Shown here in pieces: positions 7,043 to 15,205 of a DNA stretch of 25,409 nucleotides. Location: contig CAZYEI010000020.1 in NCBI GenBank assembly GCA_964646425.1, positions 1 to 25,409 on the forward strand. Direction: 5' to 3'. Under the pieces are notes generated by a model. The model made no database searches. It saw only the letters and a list, made by a program, of their open reading frames with translations, and was not told the DNA's origin. The translations under genes were made by a program, and so were the position numbers. This DNA comes from CAZYEI01 sp964646425. GTDB lineage: Bacteria; Bacillota_I; Bacilli_A; RFN20; JAISJY01. Positions within the stretch are counted from its first letter, which is position 1. Each line of letters opens with the position of its first letter.

Positions 7043-7933
7043 TCACTCCTTTACCAAATTTATAAAATGCTTTTCTAATGTATATTTTACTTCTGCTATA
7101 AATTTAATATCAAATTCCGTAAGATCTTTTAAAAGTTTTTGAATTTCCTCTTTTTCAATGCAAATTGTTACTTGATTATATTTATCTTGAACTCTTATAA
7201 TTTTATAAGATAATTTTTTAAAACTTTCATAATCACTTTTTTTATTAAATTCAATTTTAAAATCTGTTGTTTTTCTATCATTAACTTCTTTCATATCTGT
7301 TATATTAACAATATGACCTTTATCAATTAATATAACTCGATCACAAACCTTTTCAAGTTCTTCATATAAATGAGAACTAATTAAAATTGTTTTGCCCTTC
7401 TTTTTTTCTTCATCAATAATTTCCAAAAAAGAAAGTCGCATCAAAGGATCAAGACCAGTTGTTGGTTCATCTAACAATAAAATATCTGGATTATTCATAA
7501 GTGCAGCAACTATTGCAGTTTTTTGCTTCATACCTTTACTCATTCTTTTTAAATTTGCACTAGGATCAAGTTGCAAAGTATCAATTAAATAATTAGCATA
7601 ATTCATATTAGTTAACTGTAAAAAATCAGCTTGTGATTTTAAAAATTCAATCCCGTTTTTTAAATCAGGAAAGGCAATTTCCCCTGGAACATAGCCAATA
7701 TATTTTTTTGTTTTTTCACTGTCTTTATAGGCATCAAGTCCATTTATAGTAATCGTGCCTGCATCAGGCTTTAAAAAGCCCATAATATGTCTTATAGTTG
7801 TTGTCTTACCAGCACCATTAGAACCAACAAACCCAATTACTTCGCCCTTTTTAATCGTAAAATTTAAATTAAAAATCCCTTTATTGTTTCCATAATCTTT
7901 TGTCAGATTTTGGATTATAATAATATCTTCCAT
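7043..7933 (-). CDS. ABC transporter ATP-binding protein (second of pair)
   Basis: The 296-residue nucleotide-binding subunit has Walker A GSNGAGKTT near residue 37, a Q-loop region around IGYVPGE, a signature in the variant form MSKGMKQK, Walker B ILLLDEPTTGLDP, and the switch His in ISSHL. The MSKGMKQK signature and the C-terminal extension of about 80 residues are typical of the DrrA/BcrA-like branch that powers ABC-2 permeases. Its ATG shares one base with the TAA of the upstream ATPase (TAATG), and GGAGGTG precedes it, so translation is coupled. It probably forms a heterodimer with its neighbour (7933-8853) on the permease of 5441-7036. Confidence 0.93.
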   Translation of the reverse strand: MEDIIIIQNLTKDYGNNKGIFNLNFTIKKGEVIGFVGSNGAGKTTTIRHIMGFLKPDAGTITINGLDAYKDSEKTKKYIGYVPGEIAFPDLKNGIEFLKSQADFLQLTNMNYANYLIDTLQLDPSANLKRMSKGMKQKTAIVAALMNNPDILLLDEPTTGLDPLMRLSFLEIIDEEKKKGKTILISSHLYEELEKVCDRVILIDKGHIVNITDMKEVNDRKTTDFKIEFNKKSDYESFKKLSYKIIRVQDKYNQVTICIEKEEIQKLLKDLTEFDIKFIAEVKYTLEKHFINLVKE

Positions 7934-8853
7934 TATAAAACACCTCCAAAATCTCTATCTTCTTTATAATATTTCATAAAGTAATCTTCTAGTGTTTCTT
8001 TAATATGTTCAAGAGATATGATTCGATATTTAGAAAGAATTGCAAGTAAATAATTTATATTTTTATCATTTATAAATATTAACATTTGTTTTTTACTTTC
8101 ATTACAAACAGAAAATTTATCATTTAATTTACTTTCGTTTATAAAATTATTCATTTCTTCTTCGCTACTAAATTCAACTTTATAAATTTTATCTTGCTTA
8201 TGTTTTAAATCATCAGCAATAAATTCAGATACAATTTTTCCATCTTTTATAATAGCAATTCTATCACATGTAGCATCTACTTCACTAAAAATATGACTTG
8301 AAAGTAAAATTGTTTTACCACGTTGCTTTTCATTTTTAATAAATTCAATAAATGTTTGCTGCATTTTTAAATCTAAGCCACTAGTTGGTTCATCAAGAAT
8401 TAGAATTTCGGGATCATTCATAAAAGCTGTTACTACAGCAAGTTTTCTTTTAACACCTAAACTCATTCTCTTAGTATCACCAGATGGATCTAATTCAAAT
8501 AATTCCATTAAGTAATTAAGCCAAGTATCATCTTCAACCTTTTTTAATTTTTTCATCATATCAATAAATTCATAGCCAGTAAGCCCTGAAGGAAGAGCTA
8601 TTTCTCCAGGCAAATAGCCTACTTTATCCATAAAATTATAATAATTATCAAAACTATCTTGACCTAATATTTGAGTTTCACCTTTATCCGGCTTACTAAA
8701 TCCCATTAAATGTCTAATTGTTGTAGATTTTCCCGCTCCATTTGGACCTAAGAATCCAAAAACTTCACCTTTATTGATTTTAAACGAAACATCAAAAACG
8801 CCACGGCCAAAACCATAATCTTTAGTTAAGTGATTAACATTTATTTCTTCCAT
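7933..8853 (-). CDS. ABC transporter ATP-binding protein (first of pair)
   Basis: The protein has 306 residues: Walker A GPNGAGKST near residue 37, a Q-loop-like VGYLPGEIALP, the signature variant MSLGVKRK, Walker B ILILDEPTSGLD, and LSSHIF with the switch His. It resembles the neighbouring ATPase throughout, so the pair arose by duplication, but the two have diverged enough to suggest different roles in a heterodimer. It is the first gene of the three-gene operon, with a GGAGG site before the ATG. The divergent promoter region shared with the TetR gene at 9036 suggests TetR repression until an inducer arrives. Confidence 0.93.
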   Translation of the reverse strand: MEEINVNHLTKDYGFGRGVFDVSFKINKGEVFGFLGPNGAGKSTTIRHLMGFSKPDKGETQILGQDSFDNYYNFMDKVGYLPGEIALPSGLTGYEFIDMMKKLKKVEDDTWLNYLMELFELDPSGDTKRMSLGVKRKLAVVTAFMNDPEILILDEPTSGLDLKMQQTFIEFIKNEKQRGKTILLSSHIFSEVDATCDRIAIIKDGKIVSEFIADDLKHKQDKIYKVEFSSEEEMNNFINESKLNDKFSVCNESKKQMLIFINDKNINYLLAILSKYRIISLEHIKETLEDYFMKYYKEDRDFGGVL

Positions 8854-8883
8854 AACTTTGATCCTCCATCAATAAAAATTGAC

Positions 8884-8926
8884 AGATGTATATTTTTTTG
8901 ACATCCATCTATTTTTATGATATTCT
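8884..8926 (+). promoter_or_regulatory. TetR gene promoter with overlapping dyad
   Basis: TTGACA (8898-8903), 17 bases and TATTCT (8921-8926) form a near-consensus sigma-A promoter reading toward the TetR gene. AGATG (8884-8888) and CATCT (8906-8910) form a dyad across the -35. It also falls where the divergent ABC operon must start, with a minus-strand TATACA at 8887-8892 as a possible -10. One TetR dimer here could control both directions; this is inferred from position. Confidence 0.6.
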
Positions 8927-9035
8927 TTAAATCTAAAATAAGCAATAAATTTAATTCTAAAATAACTAAATAAAAATAAATATTTGTAAAATAACCGACG
9001 CTTAATACAAAAATGTCTAATAAAGGGTGAGATTT

Positions 9036-9620
9036 ATGGAAAATGTTAAAGAAGATTTAAGAATTAAAAGAACAAAAAAATTATTATGTACAGCTTTAAT
9101 GGACCTTATGCAAAATACCTCTTTTGATAAATTATCTGTTAATGAAATTTGCGAAAAAGCCATGGTTCATCGTGCAAAATTTTATAACCATTTTAACGAT
9201 AAAAACGACTTGTTAAATTACGCACTTGACAACCTTCAAGAAGAATTATTTGAAAAAAGCATTGAAAAAGAAACGTATAATTCACAAAAAGAAATGTATA
9301 TGGCTCTTATAGAATGTGTGATTGATTTTATGATAGAAAATAGACAAAAACTTGTTTTAATATTTAGAAATAGCCCAGAAAAAATGGCTTTCTTTGTTTC
9401 ATCTACTATAAAATTAAGTATTAGATATCTTCTTGGTAAAAACAAATATAAGCATGAACATTTACTTCCAGTAGATATTATTGTGAATTTTTTCACCGGA
9501 GGTGTAACAATGATTGGAATTGATTGGTTAGAATCGCAAAAACCTTATACAAAAACAGAAATATTAAACTTTTTTGATATTATCTTAAATGAAAATATGT
9601 TTAAAAAAATCGATAAATAA
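9036..9620 (+). CDS. TetR/AcrR-family transcriptional regulator
   Basis: The protein has 194 residues. Residues 8-60 form the TetR helix-turn-helix: KRTKKLLCTALMDLM, then FDKLSVNEICEKAMVHRAKF and YNHFNDKNDLL, with the diagnostic FYxHFxxKxxL pattern. The C-terminal 130 residues are the helical ligand and dimer domain and show no motif that names a ligand. The ATG at 9036, behind AAAGGGTGAG, is chosen over a GTG at 9027 that is part of the ribosome site. It is divergent from the two-ATPase/one-permease operon, the common arrangement in which a TetR protein represses an efflux system and is released by the exported compound. Confidence 0.9.
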   Translation: MENVKEDLRIKRTKKLLCTALMDLMQNTSFDKLSVNEICEKAMVHRAKFYNHFNDKNDLLNYALDNLQEELFEKSIEKETYNSQKEMYMALIECVIDFMIENRQKLVLIFRNSPEKMAFFVSSTIKLSIRYLLGKNKYKHEHLLPVDIIVNFFTGGVTMIGIDWLESQKPYTKTEILNFFDIILNENMFKKIDK

Positions 9621-9733
9621 ATTTGCCTAGTTTATAATATTTTTAATTCACTAAATTTCATCATTTAATACAATATTTATAAACTTAAATCATCTATGTA
9701 TTACTATTATGTAATGATAATTTTAAGAGAATA

Positions 9734-9742
9734 TGTTATAAT
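9734..9742 (+). promoter_or_regulatory. Extended -10 promoter of the TPR/PP2C/PHP operon
   Basis: TGTTATAAT is a perfect TATAAT (9737-9742) with the extended -10 TG. The -35 region (around 9714-9719, ATGATA) is poor, as expected for extended -10 promoters. It lies 27 bases before the ATG at 9769. Confidence 0.6.
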
Positions 9743-9768
9743 TTATTTATATTAGAGGTGAGCTTTAT

Positions 9769-10821
9769 ATGGAAGGAATTAATAGCATTGAATTAGTAAT
9801 TAAAGAAGCCGAAAAAATAATAAACGATGATTTCATAGATTATGTTAACAAAAGAGAATTTGAGATGCAAATTACAAATTTAGCACAACAAATAGACCTT
9901 GAAAAAATCAATGAAAATGATGTTAGGAAAACGATTGAAGAAAATTTAAAAAATAATAAACCATTAGCATTTATTATATTCTTCACTTTTTATACAATTT
10001 ATCGTCGAACAAAATATGGTGATTTAGCTGCTTTTTGCAATGAATACATTTCAAAATTCTCTGAATATGAAATTACTGAACACATTAAAATTATAACAGA
10101 TTATGTTTGCACAAATAATGCAAATTCATATGATTCATTAATAAAAAGGATTGACAAATTAATTAATAAAACCGATTCTAAATTTAGCGAACATGCAGGT
10201 GTTTTAAATTTATATGCTGAATTAGTTTGTTCTTATTATGAAAGAAATTTAGATTTGAGAGAAGGTAATGAGGATAAAAAATTACTGCAAAAGGCTCTGA
10301 AATATATTAATAATATCATTGCTCATGATGATTATCCAAAACATCACCTAAACAAAGGAAGATTACTTATTTTATTAAAAAAATATGATTTGGGAGAAGA
10401 TGAAATTCTTCATGCTATTAATTTGCTTGATTTTAGCAAAAATAGAGATAACAGTGTAAGAATCTATGAACAGTATTTAATTAAATCATCATTTATTCGA
10501 GCATACGACTTAAACGATGAAAAGTATAAAGATCTTGAAAAAATTAAAGTTAATAATTATAAATTAGTTGCTCTTATGACTACTCTACTTGGCTTTTTAC
10601 TTGGGACAATTAATATTTTTGTTGAGACTAAAGATCCGACAAACTTAGCATTGCTTATGCTTGCTTATTTATCATTATTGCTAGTCTTATCGGGAATAAT
10701 ATTAACCGGCTTATCTATTACATTTAAAGAAAGAAAAAAAGTTCTTTTCGCTTATGATATATCATTAATTTTAATTGGAATAATATTATTTATTGTAGCT
10801 ATGCTAATTATTATTTTATAG
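9769..10821 (+). CDS. Membrane-anchored helical-repeat protein, PP2C partner
   Basis: The protein has 350 residues and no recognised named family. The first 255 residues are charged and helical with TPR-like pairs (for example LNKGRLLILLKKYDLGEDEI), probably cytoplasmic. The last 95 carry three hydrophobic segments (about 261-283, 290-314, 327-350) and the chain ends inside the last one. It starts at ATG behind GAGGTGAG. The PP2C gene begins 10 bases after its stop, so the two are cotranscribed and probably act together: the repeat domain could hold the phosphatase or its substrate at the membrane. That is inference from position. An alternative is an unrelated membrane stress protein. Confidence 0.75.
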   Translation: MEGINSIELVIKEAEKIINDDFIDYVNKREFEMQITNLAQQIDLEKINENDVRKTIEENLKNNKPLAFIIFFTFYTIYRRTKYGDLAAFCNEYISKFSEYEITEHIKIITDYVCTNNANSYDSLIKRIDKLINKTDSKFSEHAGVLNLYAELVCSYYERNLDLREGNEDKKLLQKALKYINNIIAHDDYPKHHLNKGRLLILLKKYDLGEDEILHAINLLDFSKNRDNSVRIYEQYLIKSSFIRAYDLNDEKYKDLEKIKVNNYKLVALMTTLLGFLLGTINIFVETKDPTNLALLMLAYLSLLLVLSGIILTGLSITFKERKKVLFAYDISLILIGIILFIVAMLIIIL

Positions 10822-10831
10822 AGGTAAATAT

Positions 10832-11638
10832 ATGTATATAGAAAAACTAACAAGAAAATCCCATCAATATAACGAAGATAGATTTCTTATTCAAAAAGAT
10901 TTTATTATGGTTATGGATGGGGCAACTTCATTAATTAAATCAAATTTAAGACCTACAAGTGGTTCTTATCTTGTAAACAAAGTAAAAAATGATTTACCTA
11001 AATTAAAAGGTGATATTGAAACTCGTTTAAATATCATTGCTAAAGATGTTTACAAAACATTAGAATTAAATAATGAAATGAATTCAAGAATTTTACCTAG
11101 TGCTGGTCTTTCATGGGTCGAATTTTACCAAAATGAAGTAGTTATTCATACAATCGGAGACTGTGAAGCCTGCGTTGTAACTAAAGATAACAAAGTAATT
11201 AGAATTGTAATAAGTGATTTAATAGAACTAGATAATATGGCTATTAATGAACTTATTGAAGTCAGTCATAAAGAAAATATTTCAATTAAAGAAGCTCGTT
11301 CTAAAATTAATGATACTTTAATTAAAAACCGACTTTTAATGAACAAAGAAAATGGGTACTCTATATTCGCTCCTTCTTCGTCTCCTAATTTTAAATATTC
11401 TACTAATATTTTTAACAAGAAAGAAATAAAAGAAATATATTTATATAGTGATGGTTTTGCAGATGCTTTTACAACTTATAAATTATATACTTCTCCTGAA
11501 GAATTATTTACTAAAAGTGTCAATATAAAAAACATCGTCAAAGAAATTGTAGAAAAATCAAAAGAAGATAAATCGTATAACAAGTATCCACGATTTAAAT
11601 TAATTGATGATATAACAATCGTTAAAATAATTTTATAG
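10832..11638 (+). CDS. PP2C-family serine/threonine phosphatase
   Basis: The 268-residue metal-dependent phosphatase shows the PP2C motifs in order: NEDRF at residues 14-18, VMDGATS with the metal-binding D29-G30, SAGLSW at 90-95, GDC at 109-111, YSDGFADAF near 210 and DDITIVKI close to the C-terminus. All acidic metal ligands appear present, so it is probably active, using two Mn/Mg ions to remove phosphate from Ser or Thr residues. It has no membrane segment. Its neighbours are the membrane-anchored repeat protein upstream (10-base gap) and a PHP phosphoesterase downstream (18-base gap). No Ser/Thr kinase is found in the window, so its substrate is unknown. The length is a little over the minimal bacterial PP2C. 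Confidence 0.85.
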   Translation: MYIEKLTRKSHQYNEDRFLIQKDFIMVMDGATSLIKSNLRPTSGSYLVNKVKNDLPKLKGDIETRLNIIAKDVYKTLELNNEMNSRILPSAGLSWVEFYQNEVVIHTIGDCEACVVTKDNKVIRIVISDLIELDNMAINELIEVSHKENISIKEARSKINDTLIKNRLLMNKENGYSIFAPSSSPNFKYSTNIFNKKEIKEIYLYSDGFADAFTTYKLYTSPEELFTKSVNIKNIVKEIVEKSKEDKSYNKYPRFKLIDDITIVKIIL

Positions 11639-11656
11639 TCCGAGGTGAAATTATAA

Positions 11657-12439
11657 ATGAAAATCTCATATCATACCCACACTAAAAGGTGTAAGCATGG
11701 CAAAGGTAATGTATTAGATTATGTAAAATATGCAAATAAAAAAGGCTTCACCACTTTAGGATTCACCGATCACATCCCTTTTTCTGATAATAGATTAAAT
11801 TTTTGTAGAATGGATTATAATGAATTGACTGACTATTTAAATGAAATTGAAGAAGCTCAAAAATTATATCCCAATATCAAAATATATAGTGGATTTGAAG
11901 CTGAATATTTTGAAGATCAAGATTTATTTTATCAAAATTTATTAAAAAAAGTTGATTATCTAATATTAGGACAACATGCAATTAAAAACAATGATTGTTA
12001 TACCTTTATTGAAAACTGTCATACAAAAGAACAATTATTTCAATATGTTGATTCTTTAGAAAAAGGAGCAAAATCCGGCTACTTTTCTTTAATTAATCAT
12101 CCAGATTTATTCGGACTTGCAAAAGAAGAATGGGATTCTATCTGTATCGAATTAACTCATAAAATCGCTAAAATTGCAATTAAATATAATTTACCACTTG
12201 AACTTAATGCACAAGGAATGCGACGAGGCAATAAAATTAAATCTAGAGATTTTCCTTATCCTTTAATTGAATTTTGGAAAATTATAGCTCATGATTACCC
12301 AGATATCCCAATTATCATTTCCAGCGATGCTCATTCTCCTGATGCTTTAGATGATGAAGCAGTAAAAAAATGTCAAAAAATCGCTCAAGATTTATCATTA
12401 AATATTGTAAAAGAAATAAAATTAGTATTAAGAAGATAA
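11657..12439 (+). CDS. PHP-domain phosphoesterase (histidinol-phosphatase-like)
   Basis: The 260-residue protein carries the whole PHP metal-site series: H6-T-H8 at the N-terminus, FTDH with H39, the Glu of GFEAEY near 80, LGQH near 105, NHPDLF near 147, ELNA near 190 and SSDAH near 223. PHP proteins hydrolyse phosphomonoesters with three bound metals. This one is closest in layout to HisK-type histidinol-phosphate phosphatases. No other histidine-biosynthesis gene is near, so a different phosphorylated substrate is equally possible, and hisK is not assigned. It starts at ATG behind GAGGTGA and is the last gene of the operon that begins at 9769. A terminator hairpin overlaps its stop codon. 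Confidence 0.87.
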   Translation: MKISYHTHTKRCKHGKGNVLDYVKYANKKGFTTLGFTDHIPFSDNRLNFCRMDYNELTDYLNEIEEAQKLYPNIKIYSGFEAEYFEDQDLFYQNLLKKVDYLILGQHAIKNNDCYTFIENCHTKEQLFQYVDSLEKGAKSGYFSLINHPDLFGLAKEEWDSICIELTHKIAKIAIKYNLPLELNAQGMRRGNKIKSRDFPYPLIEFWKIIAHDYPDIPIIISSDAHSPDALDDEAVKKCQKIAQDLSLNIVKEIKLVLRR

Positions 12440-12470
12440 AATAGTTATAACTATCTTATCTTTTTTTTCA
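12433..12470 (+). terminator. Terminator of the TPR/PP2C/PHP operon
   Basis: AAGATAA-A-ATAG pairs with CTAT-C-TTATCTT across one A/C mismatch and a short AT loop, followed by eight T's. It starts in the last codons of the PHP gene, an economical layout in compact AT-rich genomes. Confidence 0.85.
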
Positions 12471-12495
12471 CTCTTTTTTTTATTTATCATATTCT
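12467..12495 (+). promoter_or_regulatory. Possible promoter of the glutamine synthetase gene
   Basis: TTCACT (12467-12472), 17 bases, then TATTCT (12490-12495), about 25 bases before the start codon. Each box matches consensus at four or five of six positions. No GlnR-like dyad is visible. Confidence 0.4.
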
Positions 12496-12519
12496 AATAT
12501 CAGAAAAAGGATGATATGA

Positions 12520-14577
12520 ATGTTAAATATTTCGGATTTTGGAATTAATTGTTTTGATAGCAAAGAGATAAAAAAACGCTTAACTAAGATTGAATATGAA
12601 AAATATCAAAAAATTCTCTCTCATGATGAAGCACTTGATGAAAATTTATCTTCGATAATTGCAGAAGCAATGAAAAATTGGGCAATTGAAAAAGGAGCTA
12701 CTCATTATTGTCATTGGTTTCAACCATTATCAGATGTAACGGCCGAAAAGCATGAATCATTTATCGAAAATATCGATAATACTCCAATCATGAAATTATC
12801 TAGTAAATCTTTAATTAAAGGCGAACCTGATGCCTCAAGTTTTCCAAATGGCGGACTACGATCTACTTTTGAAGCAAGAGGATATTCTTATTGGGACTAT
12901 TCATCGCCTTCCTTTATAAAAGGAAATGTATTATATATACCAAGCATTTTTATATCATATCATGGTGATTCACTAGATTATAAACTTCCTTTATTAAATT
13001 CAATTAAATATATTTCTCAGCAAGCTAAAAACGTTTTAAGATTTTTAGATGAAAATGATAATAGCGTGGTTACTCCTGTTCTTGGATTAGAACAAGAATT
13101 CTTCTTAATTAATCTTGATGACTATTTAAAAAGAAGAGATTTGCAAATTTGTGGAAGAACTTTAATTGGAGACTTACCACCTAAAACACAAGAAACAAAT
13201 GAACACTACTTAGGTGTTATCCCTCAAAAAGTACAAAGCTATTTAAACGATGTTAATCAAGAGCTTTGGAGGTTGGGAATATATGCAAAAACAGAACATA
13301 ATGAAGTAGCACCATGCCAATTTGAAATATGTCCAATATTTAGTGAAATGAATACTGCGATAGATCAAAATCTCATTATAATGAACACTTTATCAGAAAT
13401 CGCTTATAAACACAATCTTGTTTGTCTCTTGCATGAAAAACCATTTAAAGGTATAAATGGTTCAGGAAAGCACAATAATTATTCACTATTAGCAGATAGC
13501 ACTAATCTATTTTCTTTAGGAAATGACGATAAAACAAATTTAAGATTTCTTCTTTTTCTATGTGCTTTTATCAAAGCTATTGACGAAAATGCTCCACTTA
13601 TTAGACTATCTTCTTCAAGTACAGGAAACGACTACCGTTTAGGTGCTAACGAAGCACCTCCTGGGATTATCAGCATTTATTTAGGAGAAGATATCGAAAA
13701 TTTACTAGATAATCTAATAAATAATAAAACTAGTTCTTATAGTAACACACCAACTTCAAATTTTAACCTTGAAGATACTTCTTCTTTTCCCAAAGACAAT
13801 AGCGATAGAAATAGAACATCTCCCATCGCATTTACTGGAAATAAATTCGAATTTAGAATGTTAGGTTCTTCATTAAATGCCTCTTTTTTAAATACAATAA
13901 TTAATTTGTCTCTTGGTTCTTCTCTTGAAGAAATTATCTCAACATTAAGCAAAGAAACACCTAACAATAAAAAAGAAAGAATATTAGAAATATGCAGAAC
14001 AATAATTAAAGAACATAATAAAATCGTTTTTAATGGTGATGGCTATAGTAAAGAATGGCTAAGTGAAGCAAAAAAAAGAAAGTTACCAAATATCAAAAAA
14101 TTTCACGAAGCAATTCCTTACTTGACCAATAAAATATATTCTCAACTCCTAAATAAAGAAAATATTTATAACACTAGATCACTTAACGCAAGAATGACAA
14201 TTCTTTATGAAAAAAACAATAATATAATTCATATCGAAGCAAGAACATTAGCAAAAATTATAGAACAAGATTATATTCCCGCAATAAGCAAAGAATTAGA
14301 ACATATAACTGCTATTAAATGTTCCAAATACTTAATTAATAAAAGTAAATACTTAGCTAGTACAATTGATAATTTACATATCAATGTTGAGAAATTAAAA
14401 AAACTTTTAACTCACTATACATCATTAATAGATTTACACAAACAAGCAGTTTTTTTACAAAAAAATGTAGTTCCTCTTATGGAAAAAATTAGAGGATATG
14501 CTGATAAATGCGAAAAAATTTTAAATTCAAATACATATCCTTATCCAAATTACGAAAAGTTATTTTTCAATTTGTAA
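12520..14577 (+). CDS. glnN: Glutamine synthetase type III
   Basis: The 685-residue enzyme joins ammonia to glutamate with ATP to make glutamine in the cytoplasm. It has the length and motif series of GSIII: FPNGGLRSTFEARGYSYWD at residues 108-126, GLEQEFFLI at 189-197, EVAPCQFEI at 262-270, HEKPFKGINGSGKHNNYSLL at 305-324, the ATP-site segment NDYRLGANEAPPGI at 370-383 and the later RTSPIAFTGNKFEFRMLGSS. The GSIII-specific C-terminal extension (about 500-685) is present. The enzyme works as a double-ring dodecamer, known from family structures. The ATG follows AAAAAGG (12504-12510). It is a single-gene transcript between terminators. GSIII rather than GSI is consistent with gut Bacillota and Bacteroidota, but it is also found elsewhere. 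Confidence 0.97.
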   Translation: MLNISDFGINCFDSKEIKKRLTKIEYEKYQKILSHDEALDENLSSIIAEAMKNWAIEKGATHYCHWFQPLSDVTAEKHESFIENIDNTPIMKLSSKSLIKGEPDASSFPNGGLRSTFEARGYSYWDYSSPSFIKGNVLYIPSIFISYHGDSLDYKLPLLNSIKYISQQAKNVLRFLDENDNSVVTPVLGLEQEFFLINLDDYLKRRDLQICGRTLIGDLPPKTQETNEHYLGVIPQKVQSYLNDVNQELWRLGIYAKTEHNEVAPCQFEICPIFSEMNTAIDQNLIIMNTLSEIAYKHNLVCLLHEKPFKGINGSGKHNNYSLLADSTNLFSLGNDDKTNLRFLLFLCAFIKAIDENAPLIRLSSSSTGNDYRLGANEAPPGIISIYLGEDIENLLDNLINNKTSSYSNTPTSNFNLEDTSSFPKDNSDRNRTSPIAFTGNKFEFRMLGSSLNASFLNTIINLSLGSSLEEIISTLSKETPNNKKERILEICRTIIKEHNKIVFNGDGYSKEWLSEAKKRKLPNIKKFHEAIPYLTNKIYSQLLNKENIYNTRSLNARMTILYEKNNNIIHIEARTLAKIIEQDYIPAISKELEHITAIKCSKYLINKSKYLASTIDNLHINVEKLKKLLTHYTSLIDLHKQAVFLQKNVVPLMEKIRGYADKCEKILNSNTYPYPNYEKLFFNL

Positions 14578-14582
14578 TAAAA

Positions 14583-14610
14583 GATTTAAGTTTCATTTAA
14601 ATCGTATTTT
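14583..14610 (+). terminator. Weak terminator after the glutamine synthetase gene
   Basis: GATTTAA (14583-14589) pairs with TTAAATC (14597-14603), followed by GTATTTT. It is only a 7-base AT-rich stem, so it may be leaky. Confidence 0.4.
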
Positions 14611-14717
14611 ATAGTTAAAAAGGGGATAATAATTAGAAAATTTAACATTTTAAATGAATTAATTAACTATTTTTTTAAAAAAATTGCTAATTGAAGCGCT
14701 ATATTTGAAATAATTAT

Positions 14718-14752
14718 TTGACACAATTAGACAAAAGTAGTAAAATTGTCTA
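14718..14752 (+). promoter_or_regulatory. Sigma-A promoter with palindrome over the -10
   Basis: TTGACA (14718-14723), 17 bases, TAAAAT (14741-14746): near-perfect. TAGACAA (14728-14734) and TTGTCTA (14746-14752) form a perfect 7-base dyad spanning the -10, so a repressor bound here would block polymerase. The start of transcription should be near 14753, just before the AAAGGAG at 14761-14767. Confidence 0.75.
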
Positions 14753-14777
14753 TATAAGGGAAAGGAGATTTTTTATC

Positions 14778-15119
14778 ATGAATAAGACACGTAGTAAAGC
14801 ACCTTTAGTACTAGGTATCATTGGTGGTGTTTTAGGAATTCTAGAAGGCTCTTGTATCGCAATATGTGGTAAAGCTGCAGAAGAAGCTGGTGTTGGAAAC
14901 ACATGGTTTCTAGCTGGTATTTTAGCATTAGTTGGTGCTATCGCTGGATTAGTTGGTGGCTGCTGTGCAAGATCTCAAAAATGGGGTTCTTTAGTTGAAC
15001 TTATCGGTGGTATCATCGCCGCTGTCTCATTAGTCTTCACATTCGACTTAATGGTATTAGCTGCTGCTGTTCTACTAATCGTTGGTGGAGCAGTTGGTTT
15101 AGGAAAAAAAGCACAATAA
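14778..15119 (+). CDS. Small glycine-rich membrane protein, DUF4064-like
   Basis: The protein has 113 residues. The ATG at 14778 is 11 bases after AAAGGAG; an in-frame start at 14718 lies inside the promoter -35 and is rejected. About four hydrophobic segments alternate with short loops: residues 9-30, 42-62, 68-90 and 92-108, with many Gly and Ala (LVLGIIGGVLGILEG, AGILALVGAIAGLVGGCC). This fits DUF4064 or a similar small multispanning family of unknown role. Notable are Cys residues grouped near the membrane (GGCCARS and ICGK). The strong promoter with an overlapping palindrome implies high but controlled expression. It is transcribed alone. Confidence 0.75.
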   Translation: MNKTRSKAPLVLGIIGGVLGILEGSCIAICGKAAEEAGVGNTWFLAGILALVGAIAGLVGGCCARSQKWGSLVELIGGIIAAVSLVFTFDLMVLAAAVLLIVGGAVGLGKKAQ

Positions 15120-15134
15120 TATTTAAACCTAAAC

Positions 15135-15170
15135 AAAGAGGAATTATATTATATATTTCCTCTTTTCTTT
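15135..15170 (+). terminator. Terminator after the small membrane protein
   Basis: AAAGAGGAA (15135-15143) pairs with TTCCTCTTT (15157-15165) around a 13-base AT loop, followed by T-rich sequence. Confidence 0.82.
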
Positions 15171-15205
15171 TTAAGATTATATCTTTTTGATTTGGAGTGA
15201 TAATT

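Noticed and set aside
6782..7142. Plus-strand open frames under the permease gene start
   Set aside because: They are Ile/Asn-rich shadows of the AT-rich permease gene and lack ribosome sites.
11657..12439. PHP gene as part of histidine biosynthesis (hisK)
   Set aside because: No histidine genes are near, and the operon partners are a phosphatase and a membrane protein; substrate left open.
12433..12470. Hairpin as a riboswitch of the glutamine synthetase gene
   Set aside because: The stem is followed directly by eight T's and lies at the end of the PHP gene, so it is an ordinary terminator.
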